Shown here one piece after another: positions 10,861 to 23,061 of a stretch of 64,000 nt of DNA. Location: assembly GCA_037974665.1 (NCBI GenBank), contig CM075764.1:78074325-78138324 (forward strand), given 5' to 3'. This stretch comes from Ehretia macrophylla. Lineage: Eukaryota; Streptophyta; Magnoliopsida; Boraginales; Ehretiaceae. The position numbers and the translations under genes were made by a program. How positions within the stretch are numbered: position 1 is the stretch's first letter; each line of letters begins with the position of its first letter. Below the pieces are notes generated by a model that was given only the letters and a program-made list of their open reading frames with translations, ran no database searches and had not been told where the DNA came from.

Positions 10861-12232
10861 ATGGATAAGTTGGAAACAAGATCAGATAAAGGGAGATTTG
10901 TGGGATATCCTAAGGAGACTAAAAGAAATTATTTTTATTTTCCCGATAATCAAAGAATATCAATCAGTCGAGATGCCGTCTTTCGTGAAAAAGAGTTTGT
11001 TCAAGAAGGAGGCAGAGGGAGGAAAATAATAATAGAAGAAGAGTTTTCTGAACCACAAATTGACCCAAGTCTTGATCCTGAACCAATTCAACAAGATCCA
11101 GAACCAGTCATCACAAAAGGACCTCGAAGATCTAGTAGAGTATCCCGTCTTCCTGAGAGATATGGTTATTTGCTTGAGGAAACACAAGAGTTGTTTGTGA
11201 TAGGGGATAAAGATCATTTGGATGATCCTACTGATTATGAGGAAGCAATACAAGATATCGATTCCGAGAAATGGAGGCAAGCTATGCAAACAGAGATAGA
11301 TTCCATGTATTCAAATGATGTTAGGACCTTAGTTGACAGACCTGAAGGTATTGTACCTATAGGTTGTAAATGGGTCTTCAAAAGAAAACTTGGAATAGAT
11401 GGAAATGTGGAAACTTATAAAGCAAAGCTGGTTGCGAAAGGTTTTTGTCAGAAACAAGGTGTTGATTATGACGAAACTTTTTCACCAGTTGTCATGCTTA
11501 AGTCCATCCGCATCATGCTTGCAATTGTCGCACACTATGATTTTGAGATCTGGCAAATAGATGTTAAAACTGCGTTCCTGAATAGCTATCTTGAGGAAGA
11601 TATCTATATGGAACAGCCTGAAAGTTTTAAATCCAACAAAGATCAAGTGTGTAATATTTAAAAGATCAATTTATGGTCTAAAACAAGCCTCTCGTTCTTG
11701 GAACATCAGATTTAATAATGAGATCAAAGAGATTGGTTTCATTAGAAGTGACGATGAACCTTGTGTATACAAGAAGATCAGTGGGAGCATGACCACTTTT
11801 CTGATTTTGTATGTTGATGATATTTTAATCATGGGAAATGATGTTGGACAGATAATGTCCACAAAAATCTGGTTAAACAACAAGTTCTTCATGAAAGATC
11901 TGGGAGAAGCCTCCTATGTCTTAGGGATTCGTGTCTATAGAGATAGAACAAAAAGATTGATTGGTTTGTCTCAAAGTCTGTACATAGAGCGAGTATTGAA
12001 GAAATTCAATATGGAGAGTTCTAAGAAAGGTCTTCTGTCTATCCGGCATGGAATACATCTTTCTAAGAACATGTCTCCCAAATCCAAAAATGAAAGGCAA
12101 CGTATGGAACTTGTGTCTTATGCTTCGGTTGTTGGCAGTCTCATGTATGCAATGCTATGTACAAGGCCTGATATTGCATATACTGTAAGCCTTGTGAGTA
12201 GATATCAGTCCGATCCAGGAGAAGAACACTAG
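10861..12232 (+). pseudogene. pol: C1 reverse transcriptase, broken
   Basis: The first half, in frame to about 11650, holds the integrase-RT linker and the RT start (KWRQAMQTEIDSMY, GCKWVFKRKLG, YKAKLVAKGF, IWQIDVKTAFLN). A small indel near 11651-11660 moves the rest to another frame: RSIYGLKQASRSWN, then the catalytic YVDD at 11810-11821 within LYVDDILIMGND, then VVGSLMYAMLCTRPDIAYTVSLVSRYQSDPGEEH. The enzyme copies the genomic RNA into cDNA inside the particle. Both halves keep all recognisable motifs, so the frameshift looks later than the loss of selection. Confidence 0.92.
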
Positions 12233-12796
12233 ATGGCAGTGAAGCATATCCTTAAGTACTTGCGAAGGACTAAGGACCTTGCACTGATTTATGGAGGAGG
12301 ATAACTCCAGATAGATGGGTACACAGATTCAGATTTTCAATATGATACAGATGATAGAAAGTCTACATCCGGATTTGTGTTTGTTTGTAATGGAGAAGCA
12401 GTAAGTTAGAAGAGTTCCAAGCAACCTGTTATTGCTGACTCCACTATAGAAGCCGAGTACATTGCTGTATCTGATGCAGCAAAAGAAGCTGTTTGGATAA
12501 GAAAGTTCTTGTTAGAGCTAGAAGTGGTTCCTTCCATCGAGTTGTCGATACCGCTGTATTGCGACAACAATGGAGCTATTGCACAGGCTAAGGAACCTAG
12601 ATCTCATCAGAAATCCAAACACATTAAAAGGCATTTTCATATCATTCAAGAGATAGTTGCTCGAAAAGATATAAGTCTGCAGAAATTTCCTACATTAGAG
12701 AATGTAGCTGACCCACTTACTAAGCCCATGAGTCAATCGCAGTTAGAACATCATCTTGAAAAGATGGGAATGCGATACTATGTAGATATGCGCTGA
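12233..12796 (+). pseudogene. pol: C1 RNase H, broken
   Basis: Continues RT in the same frame after a TAG at 12230-12232 (Trp in relatives). It reads AVKHILKYLRRTKDL, then GYTDSDFQYDTDDRKSTSGFVF with the first catalytic Asp, SSKQPVIADSTIEAEYIA with the Glu, and YCDNNGAI with another Asp. It ends near SKHIKRHFHIIQE and VADPLTKPM, with a TGA at 12794-12796. The enzyme removes the RNA strand after copying. Two more stops lie near 12303 and 12408. No extra env-like frame follows before the polypurine tract. Confidence 0.9.
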
Positions 12797-12819
12797 AGGC
12801 TATATTCTATAGCATTAGT

Positions 12820-12832
12820 GCAAGTGGGAGAT
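12820..12832 (+). other. C1 polypurine tract
   Basis: GCAAGTGGGAGAT directly precedes the 3' LTR. The same string occurs at this place in Y, with close variants in X and C2. Confidence 0.85.
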
Positions 12833-14885
12833 TGTTAAAGATATGCCCTAATACTATATAGTTAGATGACCTATATAGGGCATTTTGATGTAAATCTGAA
12901 TGGCATGTTAATTGGATGTTCATATTCTCTGTTCAATTATATGAATATGTCCTCAATGTTTTTCGGAAAAGAAATATATTCTTAAGGTGTTGAGAATTCA
13001 ATACATGTTTCTTCGACATGATAAACATTCAAAAGCATTCATAGTCCTTAGATTATTCGACCAGGACTAAAATAATCAAGTACGAACTATCATATGTAGT
13101 TACCTTTGATTGACATAGAGATGTTAATGATAAAGGGTAGCGAGCGTTGAGCTACAACAGCATAGGGATGCGATTAACTCACATATGAATGATCGTTGAT
13201 TGAACGGATCATTGAATGTGACCGAAATGACGAAACTATATGACTTTGGATTAATAGTTTGTCATTCGTTGTAAATTGTGCAAATTAATCTTTTGACTTG
13301 AGAAATTACGGATACCGACTATATCATGGGCTAAATCTTGCGTTTGGACAATGCTCGCCTTCTTTGAGGGTGAGATACGGCCTCTTGCAGTTTAGTCTTG
13401 TGATATGAGTCCGACAGGTAATTGTCAAGATAGGATCTGTTAACCTCCGACAGTGAGGCGATATCTTATGCGATCTAGTATCGGTCGTCTGAAATGAAAA
13501 ATCCTCGGCCGGGGTAGTTGAACGATAGAAATGTCTTTTTCCATAGATGTCATCTCTTATTCCACTGAATTAGATCTATGCATAGAATTGTATAGCGGAC
13601 TTAATCGTTTTATGGTCCCCACAACGATCGTGACATTTTAACAGAAGGATCGGACTGCACATTAATTTGCTACTATAAATAGGTTCATTGGAATTTGACT
13701 TCATTACTGTATATATTGTCATGATACGTTCGTTGCTAACGCGTCACTCATGAATATGAAGGTATTCCGGAGAATGATGGAGACATTTTTGGAATCGATC
13801 CTTTATCGTTGTACGGTCATGAACCTAAAAAGTCACACACTTAGGGTATTATGAATAAAGCTATTTTTGAGCTTGATATTGAGTTGAAAACACGTTAAAG
13901 TGTTAACGGTGTGATTTTGGACATTACCGGTTAAGTGGGCCAAAATCATAATTTTTGAAAGTTTTGGGGTCAAAGTGTAAATACTGAAAAGTATTGGGTC
14001 AACAGTACAAATTGATTGAGGGGTCAATCTGTAATTAATTATTCTAAAAGGGTTTAGGAATAATTAATGTCTGTCTTCACTAAAAGACAAACAACAAGTT
14101 GCACAAAAAGACAAGCACTAAAAGACAAAACACAAAAGGTCAAAAGACAACTTGCACAAAAAGACAAACAACAAGTTGCAAGCAAAAATTGTCCAATATA
14201 CCCCCCCTTTGGCCAGCTATGCATAGGATTAAGACACTTGGCTTCTTGATCATGACACTTGGCATTTGATGAGCTTGTTCATACATCTATAAATAGAAGA
14301 CAAGTTCTTCATTTTTGTTTGCATCTTATGGCCGAAATTCTCTCTTTAGAAGCATATTGTTCTCTCTTTTCTCTTGGTGTTTTCGGCCAAGTCTAGTAGA
14401 GATAGGAAACTTTTGTTTCTAAGTTTTTAACTCTTAATTTACTAAGCTCTTGGACTTAACTAAGCTAGCACTACAATTAGTTAGTTGTCATTTGATTTTG
14501 AATACCCGTGGACCGACTAGGACCTTTGCACGTACGAAGGAGCTTTGCTCGAGTCAAGATCTTCTTCAAGTGTCTACATCCGAGTTCTCCACGCGAGGTA
14601 TTTCGTTTTAAATACATTTGTATATAGTTGTATATACTTTATTGTATTTACTTTTAATGTACTAGTTACGGATTTACTCTTGAGTTTATGTAAATACAAA
14701 CTTGCTTACATGCAAATTTTAATTGTTCTTATTTCCGTTGCGCTTGCATGTTTTTGTTATTTACATATCTCGAGACGATCCCGTTGTGCTCCCATTTTTG
14801 AAGCTGACGCTATTACGTGCCTTCATTTTGAATCTGACGCCTTTGCGCCTTCATTTTGAAGCAGACGCCCTTTATAGTGCCTTCA
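12833..14885 (+). repeat. C1 3' LTR
   Basis: 2053 bp, nearly colinear with the 5' LTR, starting TGTTAAAGATATG and ending GTGCCTTCA. It is followed by the target duplication TAAGG. Confidence 0.95.
14288..14296 (+). promoter_or_regulatory. TATA box of C1 3' LTR
   Basis: TATAAATAG at the same offset as in the 5' LTR, again followed by GAAGACAAGTTCTTC. Confidence 0.6.
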
Positions 14886-14890
14886 TAAGG

Positions 14891-16537
14891 CAAAAACATT
14901 CATGCACAGATATTTAAAATGAATAAAGCATGAAATAGTTACTTGAACAACTAAACAGTTCATAGTTTAATTATGAAAGCAAATAAAGTTTTCAGAAATA
15001 CATTTATTGCGAAGAACGATGCAAGAAAAACTTCACATTTGCTGAAGGAGTTATTCCACATACCTGGAATAACGTTTATGCTCCTCAACTCTGATCTTCC
15101 CCTCTATTCCAAATTCCTAGCTAAAGTGTTGATCTAGTTGTGGGACTAGATCTTGCAAAACTAAACTAAAAAAAACTTATACAAGTTTCTTCAAAGAGTT
15201 GAAGCTTACTCGTGAGAGAGAGAAAAAGAGATCTCAAAGGATATGGTGCAATTGTAAAGATTGGGATAGAGCCCTTTATATAGGGGAGAACATGCAAGGT
15301 AATTCTGTCAGAATTCCAATGTCGGAAAGTATTAGGGCTTTAAATTGTCCTCTAATTCCATATTACAATAGAAATTTTTTTACACCTTGCATTCACATTT
15401 GTCCTAGGCGTCCCATCTAGGGAATGGTACCTAGGACCCTGCGCCTAGTCTTTGTTCGCGACCCAAGGCTCTGGCTCAACCCTTTATGCTTTATTCAATT
15501 AATTTCCAAGTCCAAATCTAGTCTACTATTTAAGAATATAACTTTTCTCTAATTCCGAAAAAAGTATCTTAAATATTTTAATAGCCTTTAGACTTTAATT
15601 AATTAATTATATAATTCAATCTCAGTCAATAATCAAAATAGAAACTCATTTCCCATAATAGAAAAGACTATTTATCATTTCTAATTGCCAATGGATTATA
15701 TCCTCTCACAACAAAGAAACAACTAAGTTTAGTAATGACACTTATAAGGTAAATGGCTAGAAGAGGGACCAAAAACATAATTATCCTTCCATTGAAAATG
15801 ACCAAAATATTCCCGCTAGTCTCCTATCAATATTTTACATTTTGACCTTAGTCTATTCCACTAAAAGACTATGGTTGCACTCCAAGATAATTACTATATG
15901 AACAGGAGTTAGTCAATAATATATGGCGCTCAGTCTTTAAACCAACTAAGTGATAATGACCACGCTGCCCCATCTATACTCACTCATAACTAAGACAGGT
16001 TCACCGATTATACTACCACCTCTTTGACTACAACTTACTCCTTAGAACCACTAACCCATAATCTAACCATCCTCCGGAAGTTATCTACTTGACCACAAGA
16101 GAAACCCATAAGTGTAACAACCAATACATCATGTATTATTGTGCGCACAAATTTAGGATGATCAACCTGGATCATTCTAAGGGAGTGATTATTGTATAGA
16201 TTCCTTATTGCACACGCATGTCCTTTCTAACCAAGTGCAGACGCCTAAATCATAGAGTTGTTGACCTATATATAAGATTTCACCCATAGTGACTCAAAGT
16301 GCAAGAACATGACTTCGTCAGTTCATCCACATATGCTCAAAATTAAGAGCACTGGCCTACTTAGAAACTTATAGGTATAGGTTACCGCTTTCTTTGATAG
16401 TACGTATTTAGAGTTCATACCTACGGTGGCCCGTCCAATGCATACACAATCATAAGTGTAATAAGTCTGGAAGCCCTATCCATGATCAAGACAGATCACC
16501 CTACTATAAAGGGAACATATTCACAATAACTTCTACT
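14891..16537 (-). mobile_element. Distal part of the C2 3' LTR (minus strand)
   Basis: This stretch has no coding potential. Removing X with one copy of its CTACC duplication joins it to 40153-40433, which ends at the C2 polypurine tract. Together they form one minus-strand LTR of roughly 1.9 kb. A TATA box on the minus strand at 15274-15283 supports the LTR reading. The outer end is not located: it lies somewhere between 14891 and about 15060, and its target duplication would be outside the window. The 5' LTR partner is also outside, so the assignment is an inference. Confidence 0.55.
15274..15283 (-). promoter_or_regulatory. TATA box in C2 LTR
   Basis: Minus-strand CTATATAAAG, preceded by a C-run, is a textbook LTR promoter core. 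It has no plus-strand gene to serve. Confidence 0.5.
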
Positions 16538-16918
16538 TGTTAGGGATATGCCCTAATGCTACTGATTAGATGACCTAATTAGGGTTTAATAAGAATATAT
16601 TTGTTTTTCTACACAATGATGTTTTTGGATATTCATATTCTCCGATTTTATATGAATATGACCCTATTGTTTATCCGAGAAGAAAAACATTTTAAAAGGG
16701 TTTAGAATACTTCGCTATTTTTCTTCGATATGATAAACATTAAGAATTGAATCATAACCCTTCAGATTATTTGACCGGGACTAAAATAATTGAGTACGGG
16801 TTATATGTTATTACCTTTGATTAACATAGGGATGTTAATGATAAATGATGGTATGCGAAGTGCCAAAACAACATGAGGAAGTGGACTAATATACATATGA
16901 CTAATCGTCAGTGGTACA

Positions 16919-19224
16919 TGTCACGCCCCAACTCGACCCCACATACGATTAGTCAGGATGCAACGAAATTTTGGCTATATAACGTCTGTAACATGAACAT
17001 CAGGACTCTATCCAATCCTTTAAAAACATAACACAACCAACTCCAAGTTCAGCAACAACTCCAACATCCATTCAACAAATACAAAGCCATTCATTTAACA
17101 TCCATATGACATTCAAACATAAGTCATAAGCCTCTGTTTCAACAATATACCACAAGCTATACTTTATATTTGCAAAATAGATTATAAACTAATCTAGCAA
17201 CCTAATTATACTCAAAAGGAAGACTACTAAACTAGTATTATATAAACCATTATCTTTGAGTAAGTTATACAATACAACATACTATAAAAGCTAAGACAAA
17301 AACACAGAGCACTTCAACATAACTCATGGATAAGACTCCGACACATAAGACTCCTCCACAGAAGGAACATACTCAGCTTCCTGAGAGACGTACCCAAAGC
17401 CTAGCTCAGCAACACCTAATGACAATAAACGAATGAGGGTAAGCTTATATATAACAAAGCTCAGTGAGGATAAGAAAGATGTTTCGAAAACCTTTACTTT
17501 ACCACTTGGGAAATCATCCTATGAGCAATAACACACATTAAACATCATTAACATCAACATTACATTTCAAGCCACATAAATAACCATTCAATTGAGAAAT
17601 GATACACTAGTTGGTGTAGTTCCGTACGCCATCACGATCTCAACCAACTTCTTATAACTCCCATAATACATAACTGAGGTACCTCAACTAGCCCCTCCAT
17701 CCATGGCATCTCCGCCCATGCGAGCTAGGGCTAGTCTATGATAGTCATATCGTTATCAACTCGATAGTCCGATGCTAGCTGAGAGGTGGCACACACTATC
17801 AAGACTCATGACAATAATAATAAACATCTCATATTCTGGAAAGACAACAAAGTAGGTTGTCCTCCAGACCATCATCAATCATCAATTAATTAACAACATT
17901 TCAATCAACATAACATCAATTAAACAACTAAAACAACTAAGTTAGATGACAAAGTAGGCCACCCAACTTAGCATACATTTAAACATACTTCCAAACCCAA
18001 ATCTACACAACAATAATCCATGAAACAACTACACAAACACCACCAACCAACTAAAGACAACATTTTAACATTTCAAAGAAAGACTACACAAACTTATAAC
18101 ATTCATAACTTACAATCTAAAAATCCAATAACCTCCAAACCACTTCCTATCACTCCACCACACATGCAACCACATTAACCCCACTGAAACCCAACCAAAA
18201 GCCTTCCAAAGCAAGTCCAACAACCTTATTTTTGGCAATGCACCTAGGCTGAATTTTTGGACTTTTGCTACGACATTTAAATCAAAAATTCGGTATTACA
18301 ATATTACTACACAATAATTAAAAAGCTCATAAAAGCAACAACCATTCAATTCCAACCATCACAACAACAATTTTTCAACTATAAGCCAATAAATCAATTT
18401 TAATGCCCGAAAATTAGAAATACATGCTACTATAGTTCAAAACAGCTATAAATACATATAAATGGTCATTGCCAGCTACTGAGCAATAATCTAAAGACAA
18501 TTTAACAAAACATCGAATAAAAATGCAACTATAGAAATTTGACAATAAATAGCATTTCAAGATCTAAAATTTTTCTCTCACATTTGATCCAAAGTAAAGC
18601 CAGGAATGCATGCAATGGATGCCCAACAAGCGGAATCCAACCAAGAATGAAAAGCTTTGGACAAAAAATGAGTTTTCTAAGGGAAAATTGCTTTAAAAAC
18701 CAAGTGAAAAATCTTTCTTTCTTGCCTATGGAGTTTTGGCCATGTGTGTGTGTATTTTTTGTGTTTTGAGCTTTGTCTAATTGTATTGTGTATGTATAAT
18801 GTGTATATGATATATACTTATATATATATGTTGTCAACTAAAATATAGTTCTAAAAAAACTAGTATATATATATATAATTAAGATATATTACTTATTTTT
18901 GCAAAAGATAGTGAAAAATCCTTTTAAATTCCTAATTCGTTTTAGAATCAGTTTCAATCAGACACGGGTCTATTACTATCCAAGGACTAGGTTTTAAGAC
19001 ATTAAAAACACCCGTGTCAAAATTTTAGCACACGTGTTTCAAAAATACTATTCACAAAACTCGACAATAAAATTTTCAATGCCGATTTTTATGAAAATTT
19101 CATGGATACTCACATAGCATGTAATAGGAGTAGAAATCACAAAATTAACACATTCTAAGTCAAATAACACATATACAAGTCAAAACATGCAATTTCACAC
19201 AACGACGAAATTTGGGGTTTCATA
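16919..19224 (-). mobile_element. Solo LTR, G1 gypsy family (2306 bp)
   Basis: On the plus strand it runs from TGTCACGCCCCAACTCGAC to GGGGTTTCATA, the complement of the G1 LTR. Flanks are GTACA (16914-16918) and GTACG (19225-19229); the X 3' LTR shows the empty site as GTACG. There is only one LTR and no internal DNA, the product expected from LTR-LTR recombination. It carries CTACTTT-loop hairpins at 17836-17867 and 17939-17969. Confidence 0.92.
17939..17969 (-). other. Conserved LTR stem-loop, CTACTTT loop (H1)
   Basis: The sense arms AAGTTGGGTGGC and GTCATCTAACTT pair over 12 positions, three of them G-U, around the loop CTACTTT. It is identical in design to the copies at 20409, 24420, 48321 and 55756. 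Confidence 0.7.
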
Positions 19225-19382
19225 GTACGGATCATTGAATGTGATGATAAATAGTGAACTACATGATTTTAGCTTAATAGTTTACTATTTAGTTGAGAAT
19301 TGTGCAAATTAATTCTCAGACTTGAGAAATTACGGCTGCTGGATATATCAAAGACTAAATATAGTGTCTGGACTATACCTGT

Positions 19383-21811
19383 TGTCACGCCCCAACTCGA
19401 CCCCACCTACAATCGGTCAGGACGCAACGGAATTTTGACAGTATAATGACAGTAATTAAGACACCGAGGCTCTAAACCAACCTCTCAGAATATCATACAA
19501 CCAAACTCCTCAATTAAAATTAACAACATACAACATAACCATATTATACACTAATCATTCTTCAACATTCCAATCATAGTTATATGCCTCCGTTCCAACA
19601 TAATACATTAACTGAACATATATTTCAAAATAGATTATAATCTAACTTAGTAACCCGATCATAGTCAAAAGAGAGACTACTAAGTTAGCAACAACCAGTT
19701 CATTATTTTTATTACAACTTGTACATCATAAACTATAAAGTGAATGAAAGACAACTAGAATAATATACAAGACTATAAGGTATACAACATCGCTAACATC
19801 AAGGACAAGACTCTGGCACATAGGACTCGTCCGCATATGGCACATTCTCAGCTTCCTGAGGCACGTACCCGTAATCTTGCTCAATAACACCTGTATGCAT
19901 GCAATAATAGAGAGTGAGCTTATATAAAACAAGCTCAGTGAGGATTCGATAGATCTCTAACAGTATTTACTATACTCCTTGGAAATGATCCTTTGAGCAG
20001 TTAACACACAATAAAACAACAATAACAATATAAACATATAACTATAATGACCAATCAATAAAGGATATTCTAGTTGGTGTAGCTCCAAACGCCATCACGA
20101 TCTCAACCATTCTTCTTGTAACTCCCCATTACTCACGCACCCAAGATACCTCACTAGCCTCGCCCTCCATGACACCTCCGTCATGCGAGCTGGAGGTAGT
20201 CTTTGGTAGTCATGCCGTTATCAACCCAACAGCCCGACGCTGCCCGAGAGGTGGCACACATATACCAAGACTCAGCAATAATAATAAACATCATTCACAG
20301 GAGGACAATCTAGAAGAATTGTCTATCTACCGGTTCATCAATCATCAATCAATAATCATCAATTATCATTAATATAACATCAAGTAATTAATTAAACAAC
20401 AAACAACAAAGTTAGATGACAAAGTAGGTCATCCAACTTAACATGCATTAAACACGTAATCTAACCCTAGTCTAGCCATTTACAACTCACAATTCAATCA
20501 CTCAAACACCACCCAATCAACTAAAGGCTCAATTCAACAATTTAAAGAAAGACAACCTAAACTTCAAATAATCATATCTTACATTCTACCAATCCAAACA
20601 ACTCCAAATCAGTTTCTAACACTTACCCATTCAATCAACTACATTAGCCCTCTCAGAAACCAACCAAGACACATCAAAATCAAGCCCAACAACCCTAAAA
20701 CCTCAATGCACCTAGGCTGAAATTTTCAGATTTTCACACAAACATCGCAATCAAAAATTCGGCATTATAACGGCGCTACCACGTAATTAACAAACTTTTA
20801 GAAATCGACGGCAATCGATTTCAACCACAACAACTCAAGATATTCATCAAATGGCCAATCTATCAACTTTAAATACCCAAAAATAAAAATTTATGATACA
20901 ACGGTTCAAATCTCACAAGAATACATATAATCGATCCTTAGCATGCAATGAGCAATAATATAGCTTCAAATTAACATTCTAACGGTTCAAAATGCAATTA
21001 TAAGCAAAAACATAAAATATGACTTTTGAGATCTAGAATTTTATTCTCACCTTTGATGCAGAATAAGCCTAGATATGCGTACAAGTGCCCAACAAGTGGA
21101 ATCCAACTCGGCACAAAAAACTACGGACAAAAACTAGGTTTTTCTATGAAATTTTGCTTTGAAAACTTGAAGAAAAAGCTTTGTTTTTCGCTCTATGGCT
21201 CTCGGCCATATAGGTGCAAAATAAGTGTCTTTTGTGTTGTGTTTTGTGTGTGTTGATGCATATAAGCTAAGGTCAACATAATAAAAATGGTCAATGTTAG
21301 TTTTATTAGTCTTTTAATTCTATTTTCTAGTCTTTTAATTCATTTAATGACTATTTCTTGCTCAACTATTAAATTGACACCTAAATTAATTCTAGACAAT
21401 ATATTTTAGGTGACAAAGAGTGTTACATTAAAATAGTTTCACTCGAGTCGGCTTAAAACTCGTTTTCTCGCAAAAGAAAGTGTAAAAATTTTTAAAATTC
21501 CAAAACTGATTCCAAATCCGTTTTATTCAAACACGGGTCTATTAATACCCGAGGACTAGGTTTTAAAACGTTTAAAACACCCCTGTAAAAATTTTAGCGG
21601 ATAGGTGTTCAAAATACTATTCACTAAAACCGACGATAAAATTTCTGATTCCGTTTTTTATAAAAATTTCATGAATGCACACTTATCATGTATTAAGAGT
21701 ATTAATCACATATTTAGCACATTCTAATCCATTTAGCACATAAACAGGTCAATTCATGCAAAATGATGTAAAACACGCAAATCGAGATAAAGCAAAATAT
21801 GGGGTCTCACA
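19383..21811 (-). mobile_element. Solo LTR, G1 gypsy family (2429 bp)
   Basis: Runs from TGTCACGCCCCAACTCGAC to GGGGTCTCACA on the plus strand. Flanks are CCTGT (19378-19382) and CCTGC (21812-21816); the X 3' LTR has the empty site CCTGC near 35977. It was inserted 158 bp from the previous solo LTR in the same orientation. The different duplications show two separate insertions. Confidence 0.92.
20409..20439 (-). other. Conserved LTR stem-loop, CTACTTT loop (H1)
   Basis: Sense arms AAGTTGGATGAC and GTCATCTAACTT pair over 12 positions with a single G-U. Compared with 48321, two G-U pairs are A-U here, so pairing is kept while sequence changes. Confidence 0.7.
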
Positions 21812-22561
21812 CCTGCTTTCTATAAGGTGAGTTACGGCCTTTCGTATTTTATTCTTGTGCTATAGAATCTAATAGGTAATTGTCAAGATATGATCTGTTA
21901 ACCTCCATTGAGAGGTGATGTCCGATGATATCTAAAATCGGTCGATAAACGAGGAATTCATTGGCCAAGGAAAGAATGAAATTGATGGAAAGGACCTTTT
22001 CCATAGTTGTCATCTCTCGTTTTGCCCTTTTGGATTTATTCATAGAATTAGAAGTGGGCTTAACCATTTCATGGTCCTTTTCCCGATCAGGACATTTTAA
22101 TAGAAGGATTGGACTACACGGTAATTCCCAACAGTAAATAGATTCATAAAAAGACCGAGTCTTCATTATCGCGTATATTTTCATGGTACGTTTGTTGCTA
22201 GTGTGTCACTCATGAACATGAAGGTATTTTGGGTAATGACAGAGATATTCACGAAATAGAGTAAGAGGTTTAATGGTCCATCATCGGTATGCGGTTATAA
22301 ATCTAGAAAGTCACACACTAATAAGCATCAAGAATAAGTTCGCTGGTAGCTTGTATAATATGGCTAATGACTTTAAAGTGTTAAGAGTCATCTAGATTGG
22401 TATTTGGTCCAAAAGTGTAATTTTATAAAGTTTTAGGGTCAAAACATAAATAGTAAAATATTTAGGGGGCTAAATTATAAATATTGAAAAGTTGTTTCAA
22501 TAATATTATTCTAATAGAGATTAGAATAAGCAAAAGTATTTATTTATATATATATATAGGC

Positions 22562-22564
<3 letters not shown>

Positions 22565-22594
<30 letters not shown>
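22565..22594. repeat. TA dinucleotide run
   Basis: About 15 TA units inside the X LTR. The 3' LTR has a shorter run at the matching place (39197-39217), as expected of a slipping microsatellite. Confidence 0.9.
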
Positions 22595-22597
<3 letters not shown>

Positions 22598-23061
22598 TAG
22601 GGATAATATGATTCATGAGATGCCACGTCATCAATCCTAGTCATCAAATGACAAAGCAAACTTTTGGATAAAGTGGTACATGTGGCGTGTGACTAAGAAT
22701 GTGGGATGATTAGATAGTCCATGTCATCTATCCTAGGATTAATCTTATCCTTTAATTTGAATCAAAGGTTGAGATTTAATCTTGATTAAATCAAGATACC
22801 TTTTTGTCATTAGATGATAATCGTAGCTTTTGCAAGTTGTAGGAGAGAGAAAAAGGTAACCTTTGGATTATAATGATTACAATCCAAAGCCATGCACAAG
22901 CTTATCTAATCATGCACTCAACTAAAGCTTCTTTTGATTGGATAATTAACATGCAAATATACATTATTATAATGGTGATTATAATATAATATAGATGAAC
23001 AATCTTTCTCCTCTAATGCATGCACTACACGGCCAAACAAGAAAAGGAAGAGAAAAATTAT

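Larger units (their letters stand above)
5469..14885 (+). mobile_element. C1: complete Ty1/copia LTR retrotransposon, 9417 bp
   Basis: The element is bounded by TAAGG at 5464-5468 and 14886-14890, a perfect 5-bp target duplication. The LTRs are 2052 bp (5469-7520) and 2053 bp (12833-14885) and start TGTTA. A PBS follows the 5' LTR and a polypurine tract precedes the 3' LTR. The internal order gag-protease-integrase-RT-RNase H is the copia order. I count seven differences in the first 150 bp of the two LTRs, so the insertion is not recent. At least two frameshifts and several stops make it inactive. The long LTRs and gag type suggest a Tork/Angela-like lineage, but I cannot confirm that without a tree. 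Confidence 0.95.

Noticed and set aside
12797-12832. Possible env-like third gene between RNase H and the 3' LTR of C1
   Set aside because: Only 36 bases remain before the LTR, occupied by the polypurine tract.
18529-18837. Overlapping frames on both strands of about 100 codons
   Set aside because: They lie wholly inside a solo LTR, have no recognisable domain, and shift or stop in the other copies of the LTR.
16919-21811. Two same-strand LTRs 158 bp apart as the ends of one short element
   Set aside because: Each has its own 5-bp duplication and the 158 bp between them is X LTR sequence, so they are separate solo LTRs.
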